Positions 17,429 to 27,303 are shown, counted from the first letter of the stretch. The stretch is DNA of 64,000 nucleotides from Mesonia sp. K7 (GCF_003233725.1 NZ_QKQV01000003.1:186001-250000); one strand, 5' to 3'. A program made the numbers and translations. The notes: a model not told the origin generated them from the sequence alone.

Positions 17429-19804
17429 CTAAAATTTAAAATTGTAGGTTACTGAAGGAACAATACCAAAAATAGCTGTTCTGGTCGCTTCGTTATTCCC
17501 GGTTTCCCTGTTTTGACCAAACGTAATCGAAGCGGCATTTTTTCGGTTATAAACATTGTAAATGCTAAAAACCCATTCGCCTTTCCATTTTTTAGCTTTT
17601 TGAGGTTTTAAGGTAGCCGAAACATCAACTCTGTGGTATGCTGGTAATCTATTTTCGTTTCGTGAAGCAAAGTTAGCAACCGAAAACCCCTCATATAAAT
17701 ATTGGCTGTTGGGATAAGTGACAGGTCTTCCGGTCTGAAAAATACCATTAGCGCTAAAACTCCATTTCTCATTCAGTTGGTAGCTGGTTGTAAGTGAAAT
17801 ATCGTGTGTTCTATCATACGGAGTCAAGTACCAATTGCCTTCGTTAATCCCTAGTCCGCCAGCATTTCCGCCAAAAGCTCGTTGTTCTGATTTTGATAAG
17901 GTATATGCCAACCAACCGGTAAGTTTCCCTTTATTTTTTCGAAATAAAACTTCTAAGCCATAGGCTTTTGCCTCTCCGCTTAAAATTTCAGTTTCGATAT
18001 TTTCGTTAGCGATGAGCTCTGCTCCATCTACATAATCTAAACGATTGTCTACCGTTTTATAATAGGCTTCTGTTTCTAAACTATACTTACCCTCTTCCAG
18101 TTCCCTAAAATAGCCTATGGCATATTGATGGGCTAACTGTGGTTTTATATATTTTCCGCTGGGAGCCCAAATGTCTAATGGCGTTGCTGTAATCGTGTTG
18201 GATATTAAATGAATATATTGCGCTGTTCTGGCATAACTCGCCTTTACGGATGCCTTTTCGGAATATTGATAAGCCAATGATAAACGGGGTTCGAATTTAG
18301 TAAAATCTGCTATGCTTTCTCCGTTATCGTAAACCTCTTCACCTGTAATTGTACCTTCTTCATAAATACCAAGTGTGGGATTGTAAACCACTGGTTGATC
18401 ATTGGTATAAATATTTATTTTTTCTTCTCCAAAACGGTCAAACCTGCTGAGGCGAAAACCGTATTGTGCGGTGAATTTTGAAGTGATTTTGTGCTCTGAA
18501 TTCATATAGAATGCCGATTCTAAAGCTTGTTTTTCTTGTAATTGGCGGTAATTGATTGGCGAGGTTGTTGTGGAAGGTTTTACTTCGCCTGGATTAAAAT
18601 CATAACGTATAGCTTCTAAGCCAAAGTCCAGATTAATTTTATTGTTGAGAAAATAAGAAAAGTCGTACTTCAAATGGTAATTTTCGATATCAGATTTCCA
18701 ATCGAGTTCGATAAAATCTAAATTCAACTGATAATCATACTTGCTATAAATAAGCGATAAGTTGGAGAACAATTTATCGTTAAAAATATGATTCCAACGT
18801 AAGTTGCCTGTCGCATTGCCATAACTGGTGTTTACAATTCCGTTAAGATCGAATACATCACGTCCGAAATAACCTGAAAGGTAAACTCTATTATTATCGT
18901 TAAACTGATAATTGGTCTTTAGATTGGCATCATAAAAATAAGCACTGTTTTCGTTATCGGTAATTTTTAAAAATAGATGGGCATACGAACCTCTACCCGC
19001 TAAAATAAAAGAACCTTTTTCTCCAAAAATTGGTCCTTCTGCTGCTAATCGGCTAGAAACGGCTCCTATTCCGCCTGTAAATTCATAGTCTTTACTGTTG
19101 CCGTCTTTTTGTCTAATATCTAAAACCGAAGAAACCCGACCTCCAAAATTCGGAGGAATTGAACCTTTATAAAGTTTGATATCTTTGACCACATCGGCAT
19201 TAAAAACAGAGAAAAAACCAAACAAATGCGAAGCGTTATAAATTACGGCTTCATCCAATAAAATCAGGTTTTGATCTGCAGCTCCACCTCGAACGTTAAA
19301 TCCGCTTGAACCTTCACCGTTGTTAGTCACGCCAGGAAGTAACTGCAGCGATTTCACCACATCTACTTCACCTAAAACCACGGGGATTTGTTTAATCGTT
19401 TCCGCTTTAAGTTTATTTACCCCCATTTGTGGACTTTTTAAACTGGCTTTTTCGGTTTCTTCAGCGACTATAACTACCTCATTGAGTTCTGCGGTGTCTA
19501 CTTCGAGTTCGATATCAAATTTTTGACTTTCGTCAAGAGTTACTTCTTGTTCATACCTTTTATAGCCTATAAACGAAATGACCAAAGTGTATTTACCTTC
19601 TGGTGCAGAAAGCGAGAAAAAGCCATATTCATTTGTTAAAGTTCCTATGCTTGTATTTTTTAAGAATACTGAACCTCCAAAAATACTTTCACCATTAGTA
19701 GCGTCTTTTATGGTTCCGCTTAAAGTGAAATTATCCTGCGAATAGAAAATCGTTGTTGTAAATAAGAAAAGTAAAAGTAAGGTTTGTTTCATGGTTTTGC
19801 TCAA
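17429..19804 (-). CDS. TonB-dependent outer-membrane receptor with carboxypeptidase-regulatory-like domain
   Basis: A 791-residue protein: signal peptide (to about residue 22), a CarboxypepD_reg-like domain (LSGTIKDATNGESIFGGSVFLKNTSIGT, about 28-110), a plug domain with VVKSLQLLPGVTNNGEGSSGFNVRGGAADQNLILLDEA (about 163-203), then a long aromatic-rich beta barrel ending in VTYNFKF with terminal Phe. It imports a ligand across the outer membrane using TonB energy. A paired DUF4249 lipoprotein gene follows after 4 bp. There is no SusC-type TonB signature extension or SusD partner, so it is not a classical polysaccharide utilisation locus. The ligand is unknown. Confidence 0.93.
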   Translation of the reverse strand: MSKTMKQTLLLLFLFTTTIFYSQDNFTLSGTIKDATNGESIFGGSVFLKNTSIGTLTNEYGFFSLSAPEGKYTLVISFIGYKRYEQEVTLDESQKFDIELEVDTAELNEVVIVAEETEKASLKSPQMGVNKLKAETIKQIPVVLGEVDVVKSLQLLPGVTNNGEGSSGFNVRGGAADQNLILLDEAVIYNASHLFGFFSVFNADVVKDIKLYKGSIPPNFGGRVSSVLDIRQKDGNSKDYEFTGGIGAVSSRLAAEGPIFGEKGSFILAGRGSYAHLFLKITDNENSAYFYDANLKTNYQFNDNNRVYLSGYFGRDVFDLNGIVNTSYGNATGNLRWNHIFNDKLFSNLSLIYSKYDYQLNLDFIELDWKSDIENYHLKYDFSYFLNNKINLDFGLEAIRYDFNPGEVKPSTTTSPINYRQLQEKQALESAFYMNSEHKITSKFTAQYGFRLSRFDRFGEEKINIYTNDQPVVYNPTLGIYEEGTITGEEVYDNGESIADFTKFEPRLSLAYQYSEKASVKASYARTAQYIHLISNTITATPLDIWAPSGKYIKPQLAHQYAIGYFRELEEGKYSLETEAYYKTVDNRLDYVDGAELIANENIETEILSGEAKAYGLEVLFRKNKGKLTGWLAYTLSKSEQRAFGGNAGGLGINEGNWYLTPYDRTHDISLTTSYQLNEKWSFSANGIFQTGRPVTYPNSQYLYEGFSVANFASRNENRLPAYHRVDVSATLKPQKAKKWKGEWVFSIYNVYNRKNAASITFGQNRETGNNEATRTAIFGIVPSVTYNFKF

Positions 19805-19831
19805 AAAAAAAGCCAGACAAATGTCTGACTT
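19803..19831 (-). terminator. Rho-independent terminator after ompH
   Basis: On the minus strand a 9-bp stem (one G-U wobble) made of 19822-19830 and 19811-19819 closes a 2-3 base loop and is followed by eight T residues. It lies downstream of the OmpH-like gene and upstream of the TonB receptor gene, so it separates the two transcripts. Confidence 0.75.
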
Positions 19832-19860
19832 TTATATATTCTCTTTGTTACACAATTGTT

Positions 19861-20370
19861 TTATTTTTTATACTTCTCATTAAGTTTCTTTAAAACTTCT
19901 TGTGTAATATCTTTACCTTCTTTGGCATACATAATATTTGCAGTATCGTTAGATCCAAAAATAAACGTATAACCGTTTTCTTTTCCGTAATCAGCCACAA
20001 AATCTTTTACTTTGGTAATTAAAGAATCTATTACTTGATCACTTTCTTCTCTCAACAAGTTAGACTGTGTTTGTTGCTGACGTTGTAACGTTTGTTGCTT
20101 TTGCATCAATTCTGCTTCTCTTTCTTGTCGCGCAGCAGTAGACATCGAAGCCATTTTAGCTTGGTATTCCTGGATTTCGGTTTGTAAAGCTAAGGCAATA
20201 GAATCTAACTCTTTTCTAATTTTTTCTGACTTTTTTGTAAATCTCGCTTCGGTGTCTTTCATTTCTTGAAATTCACTCGCCAAGACATTATTGTCTACAT
20301 AAGCTGTTTTTTCTTGATTACAACTCATTAATCCGATGGAGGCAATAAGAACAAAAACAATTTTTTTCAT
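19861..20370 (-). CDS. OmpH/Skp family chaperone, predicted lipoprotein
   Basis: A 169-residue protein with a lipobox-type leader ending at Cys17 (GLMSCNQEK), followed by a long charged and Gln-rich helix pair (about 35-125, strongly coiled-coil) and a C-terminal part YGKENGYTFIFGSNDTANIMYAKEGKDITQEVL, the Skp/OmpH C-terminal signature. Skp-type proteins hold unfolded outer-membrane proteins in the periplasm. Here the protein seems lipid-anchored rather than free. A good terminator follows on the same strand. Confidence 0.9.
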   Translation of the reverse strand: MKKIVFVLIASIGLMSCNQEKTAYVDNNVLASEFQEMKDTEARFTKKSEKIRKELDSIALALQTEIQEYQAKMASMSTAARQEREAELMQKQQTLQRQQQTQSNLLREESDQVIDSLITKVKDFVADYGKENGYTFIFGSNDTANIMYAKEGKDITQEVLKKLNEKYKK

Positions 20371-20579
20371 TTCTCTTATCTGTTTTAAAATTTAGGTAAA
20401 AGTACTATTATAATTTGAATCTTATAAAAATTAATTTGTCATCAAAAATATTTATATATAAACATTTATCAATAAGCGTTTCTTATTAAGAATAGCGCAA
20501 AATAAAACGATTTAGGAGCTTATTTCTTTTTGGTTAGGCAAAACCCTGTTCTGTCAGATAAACGCTCGAGAATTCTTTT

Positions 20580-21431
20580 TTAAATGTCTTTTTTTAAGAA
20601 ATAAATCAAAGACGAATACTCTTTTGAAGAAATAGCTTTCAGATTGCTCATTAAACCCACAAAAAGAGGTTTTATAAAATTGCTGGAGTTCGATTTGTAT
20701 TTTTCGGAAAGCAGACTCACATAAAAAGCATCGAACCAAAGTGGTTTACTTTTTTGAATTGAAAATTGATGCGCTGCAAAAAGTCTTTTTATTCCCTTTT
20801 GGGAAAAATGCCACAAATGTCTTGGCACATCATAAGCCGCCCAAAAGTTTTGGTAATATCGCGCATCATAACTTTTAAAATTCGGAACGGCAATAATTAA
20901 AACTCCGTTTTCTGTGAGACGGCTTTTTAATTGTAAAATAAAATTTTCTAAATCTGGAATATGCTCTAACACGTGCCAAAGGGTAATTACCTCAAATTTA
21001 TCATCAGTAGGTAATTCTGAAATATCTTGGTGTAAAGTTATTCCTTTTTGTTCTGCTAGATTTCTTGCAGACGGATTTGGTTCAACTCCCTTAACTTGCC
21101 AATCCTTCTTTTTTAAGTATGCTAAAAAGTCCCCTGTTCCTGCTCCGATATCCAAAATGGTTTTATTTACAGGCTGACAATTTTCTATCAGTTTTAATTT
21201 ATGTTGAAGCATAAAACTTTTTACTGCTTGGTAAGCTCTTTCAAAAAGATTTCTTTTTCCATCGGTATGCGAAATATAATTTTCGCTTTTATAATATTTC
21301 GGTAATTTCGAAATATCTGGAATGGGAGACGTGATTAAAATATCTTTTTCTTCATTCCAAAACAAATCAAAGCGCTCTTGACTTACACTAAAATCTTTAC
21401 AAGAAAGGTATATTTGATTTGATTTTTTCAA
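20580..21431 (-). CDS. Class I SAM-dependent methyltransferase
   Basis: A 283-residue protein with an N-terminal segment containing CKDFSVSQERFDLFWNE, then the SAM-binding motif I ILDIGAGTGDFLAYL (about 91-105), post-I VKGVEPNPSARNLAEQ, and VITLWHVLEHIPDLENFI, the LEH(I/V) motif of Methyltransf_11/23 type enzymes. The layout resembles flavobacterial methyltransferases acting on small molecules or glycans, but the substrate is not evident. It lies downstream of mnmG on the same strand, separated by a parS site, and the 3' end is followed by about 200 bp without genes. Confidence 0.88.
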   Translation of the reverse strand: MKKSNQIYLSCKDFSVSQERFDLFWNEEKDILITSPIPDISKLPKYYKSENYISHTDGKRNLFERAYQAVKSFMLQHKLKLIENCQPVNKTILDIGAGTGDFLAYLKKKDWQVKGVEPNPSARNLAEQKGITLHQDISELPTDDKFEVITLWHVLEHIPDLENFILQLKSRLTENGVLIIAVPNFKSYDARYYQNFWAAYDVPRHLWHFSQKGIKRLFAAHQFSIQKSKPLWFDAFYVSLLSEKYKSNSSNFIKPLFVGLMSNLKAISSKEYSSLIYFLKKDI

Positions 21432-21457
21432 TAGAATAATTTAGATTTTTACATCAA

Positions 21458-21473
21458 TGTTCCACGTGGAACA
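21458..21473. other. parS: parS centromere-like site 1 (ParB binding)
   Basis: Perfect 16-bp palindrome TGTTCCACGTGGAACA, identical to the parS consensus used by chromosomal ParB proteins. The symmetry extends three more bases on each side (21455-21476). It lies between the mnmG stop (21483) and the methyltransferase start (21431). A second identical 16-mer lies 1,909 bp away at 23367. ParB nucleates here and spreads to organise and segregate the origin region. Confidence 0.9.
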
Positions 21474-21482
21474 TTGTGAAAG

Positions 21483-23354
21483 TTACCTTCCCATATAAAC
21501 CAACAAAACAGAAATATCTGCCGGGCTAACACCACTAACTCGAGAAGCTTGTGAAACTGTTTTGGGTTGAATCTTATTTAGTTTTTCTCTCGCTTCCATC
21601 GACATCGATTGTAAATGAGAATAATCGAAGTTCTCTGGGATTTTTATATTTTCAAGGCGATGCAGTTTATCAGCATTGTTTTTTTCCTTCTCAATATATC
21701 CCGAATATTTTATCTGAATTTCTGTCTGTTCCAAAGCTTCTTGTCCGATATTATTCTCTTGAATATAATCTTCAACAGCAGAAAAATTTCGCATGTCTTG
21801 CATGGTAATGTTAGGACGAGCAAAAATCTTAAACATCTTTCCGCTTTGAGAAACTGCGGCAGAATTTTTAGCTTCTAAAACTGGGTTTGCTTCTTCAGGA
21901 GTAACGCTAGTTTCCTTAAAAAAGGAAACAAAATCTTCCGATTGCTGCTTCTTTTCTTCCATTTTTTGCAATCTATCTTTGCCTGCCAAACCTAAACGAT
22001 AAGATTTTTCCGTTAAACGGAAATCTGCATTATCCTGACGCAACAGCGTTCTATACTCGGCACGAGAAGTAAACATACGGTAAGGTTCTTCTGTTCCTTT
22101 GGTAATTAAATCGTCAATTAGAACGCCTATGTAAGCTTCATCACGGTTCAGAATAAATTCTTCTCTTTCTTGCACTTTTAAGCTCGCATTTATTCCTGCC
22201 ATCAAGCCTTGTGAAGCTGCTTCTTCATAACCCGTTGTTCCGTTAATCTGTCCTGCAAAGTATAAACCGTCAACCAACTTGGTTTCTAACGTATGCTTTA
22301 ATTGTGTTGGAGGAAAATAATCGTATTCTATTGCATATCCAGGTCTAAAAAACTTTACGTTTTCAAAACCTTTTACTGCTTTTAGTGCTTTGTACTGTAC
22401 TTCTTCTGGCAACGAAGTAGAAAAACCATTAATATAATACTCTATGGTATTCCAACCTTCTGGCTCTACAAACAATTGGTGTCTGTCTTTGTCGGCAAAA
22501 CGATTTATTTTATCTTCTATACTAGGACAATAACGCGGACCGATACTTTCTATAGCGCCGTTAAACATAGGCGATCTATCAAAACCTTCTCGCAGTAAAT
22601 CATGAACTTCTTCTGAAGTATACGACATATGACAAGAACGTTGCTCTTTGAGAGGCTGTGTGATGTCTAAATAAGAAAACTTGGCAGGGTCGTCATCGCC
22701 TGGCTGCTCAATCATTTTAGAGAAGTCTAAAGAACGCCCGTCAACTCGGGGTGGAGTTCCTGTTTTCATTCTACCTGCTTCAAATCCTATATTTACTAAA
22801 TCCTCAGTGATTCCTGTTGCCGCTCTTTCTCCTGAGCGTCCTCCTCCAAAATTCTTCTCACCTATATGTATCAATCCGTTAAGAAAAGTACCGTTGGTTA
22901 AAATCACCGATTTTGCATAGACTTCTATACCAAGTGACGTTTTTACTCCAACAACTTTATTTTTTTCTATTAATAATCCGGCAACCATTTCTTGATAAAA
23001 ATCAAGATTTGGTGTTTGCTCTAACATCAAACGCCATTCTTCTGCAAAACGCATGCGATCGCTTTGCACTCGAGGACTCCACATAGCTGGTCCTTTGCTT
23101 TTATTCAGCATTTTAAATTGTATAGCGCTTTTGTCACTCACAATTCCACTGTAACCTCCTAAAGCATCGATTTCTCTTACAATCTGTCCTTTGGCGATTC
23201 CTCCCATTGCAGGATTACAAGACATTTGAGCAATGTTTTGTAAATTCATCGTAATCAGCAAGGTTTTACTACCCATATTTGCGGCCGCTGCTGCCGCTTC
23301 ACTTCCGGCGTGACCGCCGCCAACAACAACTACATCATATCTACTTTCAAACAT
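21483..23354 (-). CDS. mnmG: tRNA uridine-5-carboxymethylaminomethyl modification enzyme MnmG
   Basis: A 623-residue FAD protein (GidA). VVVVGGGHAGSEAAAAAANMG at the N-terminus is the dinucleotide-binding fold; MSCNPAMGGIAKGQIVREIDALGG, KGPAMWSPRVQSDR, TGTPPRVDGRS, IGPRYCPSIEDKI and GTTGYEEAASQGLMAGINA are all family blocks. With MnmE it installs cmnm5 groups at the wobble uridine of certain tRNAs. Length is normal. The gene is flanked by two parS sites; mnmG is often near the replication origin in bacteria. The start at MFESRYDVVVVGG lies 9 bp after the ybeY stop, implying co-transcription. Confidence 0.97.
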   Translation of the reverse strand: MFESRYDVVVVGGGHAGSEAAAAAANMGSKTLLITMNLQNIAQMSCNPAMGGIAKGQIVREIDALGGYSGIVSDKSAIQFKMLNKSKGPAMWSPRVQSDRMRFAEEWRLMLEQTPNLDFYQEMVAGLLIEKNKVVGVKTSLGIEVYAKSVILTNGTFLNGLIHIGEKNFGGGRSGERAATGITEDLVNIGFEAGRMKTGTPPRVDGRSLDFSKMIEQPGDDDPAKFSYLDITQPLKEQRSCHMSYTSEEVHDLLREGFDRSPMFNGAIESIGPRYCPSIEDKINRFADKDRHQLFVEPEGWNTIEYYINGFSTSLPEEVQYKALKAVKGFENVKFFRPGYAIEYDYFPPTQLKHTLETKLVDGLYFAGQINGTTGYEEAASQGLMAGINASLKVQEREEFILNRDEAYIGVLIDDLITKGTEEPYRMFTSRAEYRTLLRQDNADFRLTEKSYRLGLAGKDRLQKMEEKKQQSEDFVSFFKETSVTPEEANPVLEAKNSAAVSQSGKMFKIFARPNITMQDMRNFSAVEDYIQENNIGQEALEQTEIQIKYSGYIEKEKNNADKLHRLENIKIPENFDYSHLQSMSMEAREKLNKIQPKTVSQASRVSGVSPADISVLLVYMGR

Positions 23355-23362
23355 AAAATTGG

Positions 23363-23782
23363 CTATTGTTCCACGTGGAACATTTTTATTTTTTCATTTT
23401 CTTTCTGACGCATCAACTCTTTTTGTTTGTCTGATTTGTCTTTAAAGTCCATTAAGTGGAGGACTCCATGAATCATTACTCGTCGCAATTCTTCTTCAAA
23501 ACTTACATTGAAGTCCTTTGCATTGTCTTCTACCCTTTCCGTAGAAATAAAAATTTCTGCACTCAAGATCTTGTTGATGGTGTAATCAAACGTAATGATG
23601 TCGGTAAGGGTATCGTGATTGAGGTATTCCTTATTCAGATTAAATAAAAAATCATCTTCACAAAAGATATAGCTGATTTCTCCCAATTCGAAGTCTTCAC
23701 TTTTGATCACATCGATTATCCAGAGCACATACTTTTCTTGGCTTGGTAAAACAAACTTCGCTTTGCTTACAAAATCAATCAT
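23363..23782 (-). CDS. ybeY: Endoribonuclease YbeY (rRNA maturation)
   Basis: A 139-residue UPF0054 protein. The zinc motif reads HGVLHLMDFKD (H105, H109, D115): the third ligand is Asp where most bacteria have His, a substitution I recall as normal in Bacteroidota. YLNHDTLTDIITFDY is the other conserved block. YbeY takes part in 16S rRNA 3'-end processing and ribosome quality control. Its last six codons, MFHVEQ, are produced by a parS palindrome (23367-23382) inside the reading frame. It is 1 bp from the DUF4175 gene and 8 bp before mnmG. Confidence 0.94.
   Translation of the reverse strand: MIDFVSKAKFVLPSQEKYVLWIIDVIKSEDFELGEISYIFCEDDFLFNLNKEYLNHDTLTDIITFDYTINKILSAEIFISTERVEDNAKDFNVSFEEELRRVMIHGVLHLMDFKDKSDKQKELMRQKENEKIKMFHVEQ
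23367..23382. other. parS: parS centromere-like site 2, within ybeY codons
   Basis: Perfect palindrome TGTTCCACGTGGAACA, identical to site 1. On the minus strand it supplies most of codons 134-139 of ybeY (MFHVEQ), immediately before the TAG stop at 23363-23365, and lies 12 bp upstream of the mnmG start codon. Confidence 0.9.
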
Positions 23783-23783
23783 C

Positions 23784-26700
23784 CTAGTCTTTTGTGAAAT
23801 ATTCCTTTACTAACTCTTTGTAATTTTTTTGCAAAGGTAAAGTTTGTCGATTTAAAATCTCATCAGAATTGAAATATTCTTTCGCTTTGATATTTAAAAC
23901 ATTATTCTGATGATTAAACTCTTTGTCGTTGGTTTTGGAAGTGCGCTTACTGTCCTGTTCTTTTTGAAAAGCCGCATTTTCGAGTTGTAACAACCGGTGT
24001 TTTACATTCAACATTTGTTTTTCGGTCTCTCTAGTAATCCCTTTGTTTAAAAGATCATCTTCTATCTTTTCAAGCGACTTTAGTAAGTTCCCAGCGTCTT
24101 GTTGTAATCCTTTGGCTTTGATAATATCTTCTAGCTGAAACCTTAAAGTTTGTTGTTCTTTAAAGATTTCGTACAACTCTTTGCTCCATTGCTCCCCATC
24201 ACCATCGCCACCTCGTTGGCCGTTTTGACCTTCTTGTCCGGGTTGCTTTCCTTTTTCTCCTTTACTTTGTTTTTTGCCGTCTTCAGAAGTTTTTTTAGGA
24301 GTTCCGTTTTCACCCTCTTTTTCTCCTCCTTCATTTTGAGGTTGACCATTCTTGCCTTGCTGTTTGGCTTTTTCTCCAGCCTTTTTACTTAATTGCTCCT
24401 GACTCATGATAATGTCCTGTAACTGAAAACCGCCTTGTCCTTGACCTTGTCCGGGTTTTGGCTGACCCTGACCCTGACCTTGCATCTGCATCATCTGTTG
24501 CATGTTGCTTAAGGTTTGATCTAACATGTTGGCTAAATCATTAGCTCCTTTAAAGACGTATTGCTGACTTGCGATACCTTGCCGTTGCATATTTTCTGCA
24601 AAGCGTTCTAGTGCCTGATTGATATTGTAATCTACATCTACCAATTTTTCGGTAATCTCCTCTTCCAACATCGGGTTTCTAGAAGCCAGTACAAATAGAC
24701 TATCATCAATATGCTTAAAGTTTTCTTTTAAACTCTGTTGCCTTCGTAATTGAGACGCATAATTCTGACTATTGGTGGAAGTTTTTTCGAACTTTAGCAT
24801 CAAATCTTCTTGCTCGAAAGAAAAAACCAATAAGTTCTCTAAAATTTGTTTGAGCATTTCGGCGTCTTCCTGCATTTGGCTTTCCATATTCTGAGCTATC
24901 ATTTGCTGCATCTGATTGGCCATTTGTTGCATTTTCTTGGCGGCAGATTTTTGATTTTGAGACGCTTTTTGTTTTGAACTCTGCTGTTGAGAACTGCTTT
25001 TTTGCTGTTCTGATTGCTCTAAATTTTCTTCGGCTTTTTGCTGTTCTTTAGAAACTTCTTTTTCTCCTTGTTCGTCCCGCGGTAAATCCATCGGCTGTTT
25101 TAACCCTTCATTTTCTTTTTGAAGTTCGTCGAGTTCTTTTTTTAGTTCTTCAAATTTTTCAGAGACTTCTTTTTGAGCTTCCGAAGTGTTTTCTTCTTTT
25201 TTATCACTTAGTTTTTGTTGTTCTTCAGCCAATTTATCCATTTCTGAGGCAATCTTCTTGGCTTTTTCTTCTACATAAAAACGTTTGGTTAGTTCCACCA
25301 ATTGTTCTAAAGTTTTTTCCTGAAAAGAGCTGTTTTTTTGTAGCTCTTCGATCTTTTTATGAAGTTGCTCTTTATTGAGTTTATCTTGGTATTTTTCTAA
25401 CTCCTCTAACAGTTTATTGTCTTGTTCTAACTTCTCTTTACTATTTTCTAACTTTTCTTCCAATTGCTCTTTTAGCTCATTATTTTCTTCTAATTTATCG
25501 AGATTTTCTTTTAGCTTTTCAGAGAAATTTTTCATCATTTCGTTCTGTTGCTTTTCTCTTTCCAGAAAATTTTGAAGCTTTTGTCGGTCTTGGTAATTAA
25601 GGTTTTCTTTTTCTAGTTGGGTTTTGCTAAACTCTTTTAAATCTTGTGAAGAACTCTTCATCTGTTCAATTGTTTTAGAAATTCCATCGATGGCTTCACT
25701 TTGGTTTTCAAGATTTTGTTCTAATTCTTCTTGCTTTGTAAGTAACTGATAATTAAACACTTCACTATTAGTGGATTTGTATTTATGTAAAGCGTCATTA
25801 TCGCTTACGCGGAAATAAAACGCATAAGGTTGGCCTTTTTCCAACTCTAAATTATTAGGAAATTGATAAAAAAATGCTGCATAATCTTTACCGTCATAAT
25901 CAATTTTAGCTGTTTTGATGTCGTTTTGATTGTTTGTAGGGTAGTAAACGATTTCAAGACGAGAAATGGCGTAATCATCACTAATAATTCCCTTAAAATA
26001 ATGAAAACTATTGTTGGTGGTATCCACTCTTTTCTCTACCTCTATTTTCGGATATTGATCTTTGATTACTTTTAAACTATAGTTGAGTGTCTCATGATTT
26101 TTTACTGCTTGGTTAGAAGTAATCACCGCATAATCTACCGAACTATAGATGGACTTCTGGATGTCAAAAACTTGGTTTGACTTTTCAAAAATATAGGTAG
26201 AATCGGGCATTACTAAATCTACATTTTCCGTAGCAACGGTATTCAAAATCCATTTGATAGTTGTGCCTTCTGGAATCGTAGCATTTCCTGTACCTGAAAC
26301 AATTTCGGAAGCTTGATTGACGTGCTTAGGATAAAATAACTGCATTTTAAAATCGGTCAGTTCAGGAACATCTACCACTTCTATCGTATATTCTTGTGAT
26401 TCTACACCATTAGAAATTATTCTAAAGGAAGTGTTTTCTGTAATTTTAGAAAAGGTATAATTAAACTTCCCTATTCCATCGCTTTTTAAAATAGACGCTT
26501 GTCCATCAATAATTATGTTTGCGTTCTCAGGCGCTATATCGCCATAAGTCTCGATACTTACGTTTAAGTCTTGGTTTTTGTAGACTTGCAATTTGTTGGG
26601 TAAAACTCGAAACTGAAATGGCGCTGGTGGTACAAATTGCTTTTTGTAGTTCACTACTCGATGGTAACTTTCTGAAAACAATTTCTCATGACCCGAAATA

Positions 26701-27206
26701 TAAATTGCTAAGATGATTCCCAGCGGAATAACCGCATATTTAGCATAGCCTAAACTTTTTTTATAGTTGATTGCTGAAGTAAACGGCACGGGTTGCAATT
26801 CTTGCGATTTTTGCTCGATACTTGCCAACAACAAATCGGTTTGATGCGCGTTGGGTTGTTGCTGCAACTGTAAAATATTGAGCAATTTATCATCTACCTC
26901 AGGAAAGTGATTGCCTATCATTTTGGAGGCTTCTTCGTGAGAAATTCCGCCGGCGAGCTTTAATAATTTTGAAAGCGGAATCGCAATAAATCGTAAAAAC
27001 AAAAAAATTTCAACTCCAATAAATAACCAAAATAAAATGGTTCGCCCCATTGGGCTTAACCAAAAGACTTGTTCAAAAAAAACCGTAAACAAAAAATACA
27101 ACAAGCCTATCGCCAAAAATAAAATACCTCCTTTGATGAGCTTATTGGTATAATACTTTTTAATAAACTGCTCGAGTTTGTCTTGTATGGCTTGGTAATT
27201 ACTCAT
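23784..27206 (-). CDS. DUF4175 family large membrane/coiled-coil protein
   Basis: A 1,140-residue protein. N-terminus: three membrane helices (about 22-42, 52-77 and one near 155-170). Then a predicted beta-rich periplasmic part (about 190-500), very long Gln/Glu/Lys-rich coiled coils (about 510-760, with DKLEENNELKEQLEEKLENS), a Met/Gln-rich region, a low-complexity Gly-Gln-Pro stretch (about 935-1015, GQGQGQPKPGQGQGQGG) and a charged C-terminal helical end. This matches the Bacteroidota DUF4175 family, of unknown function. It lies upstream of ybeY with one base between, so it may share a transcript with ybeY and mnmG. Low-complexity parts may confuse similarity searches. Confidence 0.88.
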   Translation of the reverse strand: MSNYQAIQDKLEQFIKKYYTNKLIKGGILFLAIGLLYFLFTVFFEQVFWLSPMGRTILFWLFIGVEIFLFLRFIAIPLSKLLKLAGGISHEEASKMIGNHFPEVDDKLLNILQLQQQPNAHQTDLLLASIEQKSQELQPVPFTSAINYKKSLGYAKYAVIPLGIILAIYISGHEKLFSESYHRVVNYKKQFVPPAPFQFRVLPNKLQVYKNQDLNVSIETYGDIAPENANIIIDGQASILKSDGIGKFNYTFSKITENTSFRIISNGVESQEYTIEVVDVPELTDFKMQLFYPKHVNQASEIVSGTGNATIPEGTTIKWILNTVATENVDLVMPDSTYIFEKSNQVFDIQKSIYSSVDYAVITSNQAVKNHETLNYSLKVIKDQYPKIEVEKRVDTTNNSFHYFKGIISDDYAISRLEIVYYPTNNQNDIKTAKIDYDGKDYAAFFYQFPNNLELEKGQPYAFYFRVSDNDALHKYKSTNSEVFNYQLLTKQEELEQNLENQSEAIDGISKTIEQMKSSSQDLKEFSKTQLEKENLNYQDRQKLQNFLEREKQQNEMMKNFSEKLKENLDKLEENNELKEQLEEKLENSKEKLEQDNKLLEELEKYQDKLNKEQLHKKIEELQKNSSFQEKTLEQLVELTKRFYVEEKAKKIASEMDKLAEEQQKLSDKKEENTSEAQKEVSEKFEELKKELDELQKENEGLKQPMDLPRDEQGEKEVSKEQQKAEENLEQSEQQKSSSQQQSSKQKASQNQKSAAKKMQQMANQMQQMIAQNMESQMQEDAEMLKQILENLLVFSFEQEDLMLKFEKTSTNSQNYASQLRRQQSLKENFKHIDDSLFVLASRNPMLEEEITEKLVDVDYNINQALERFAENMQRQGIASQQYVFKGANDLANMLDQTLSNMQQMMQMQGQGQGQPKPGQGQGQGGFQLQDIIMSQEQLSKKAGEKAKQQGKNGQPQNEGGEKEGENGTPKKTSEDGKKQSKGEKGKQPGQEGQNGQRGGDGDGEQWSKELYEIFKEQQTLRFQLEDIIKAKGLQQDAGNLLKSLEKIEDDLLNKGITRETEKQMLNVKHRLLQLENAAFQKEQDSKRTSKTNDKEFNHQNNVLNIKAKEYFNSDEILNRQTLPLQKNYKELVKEYFTKD

Positions 27207-27303
27207 AGGCAGCGATAAATGTACAAATTATAGACCATTTTCTATTCAATTTCAAATTTAAAAAGTTGAAGAAGATTGTATCTTTGTGTTCAAAAATTAG
27301 TCC

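Noticed and set aside
24143-24349. 68-aa Lys-rich minus-strand frame inside the DUF4175 gene
   Set aside because: Shifted frame through low-complexity repeats; composition follows from the host gene.
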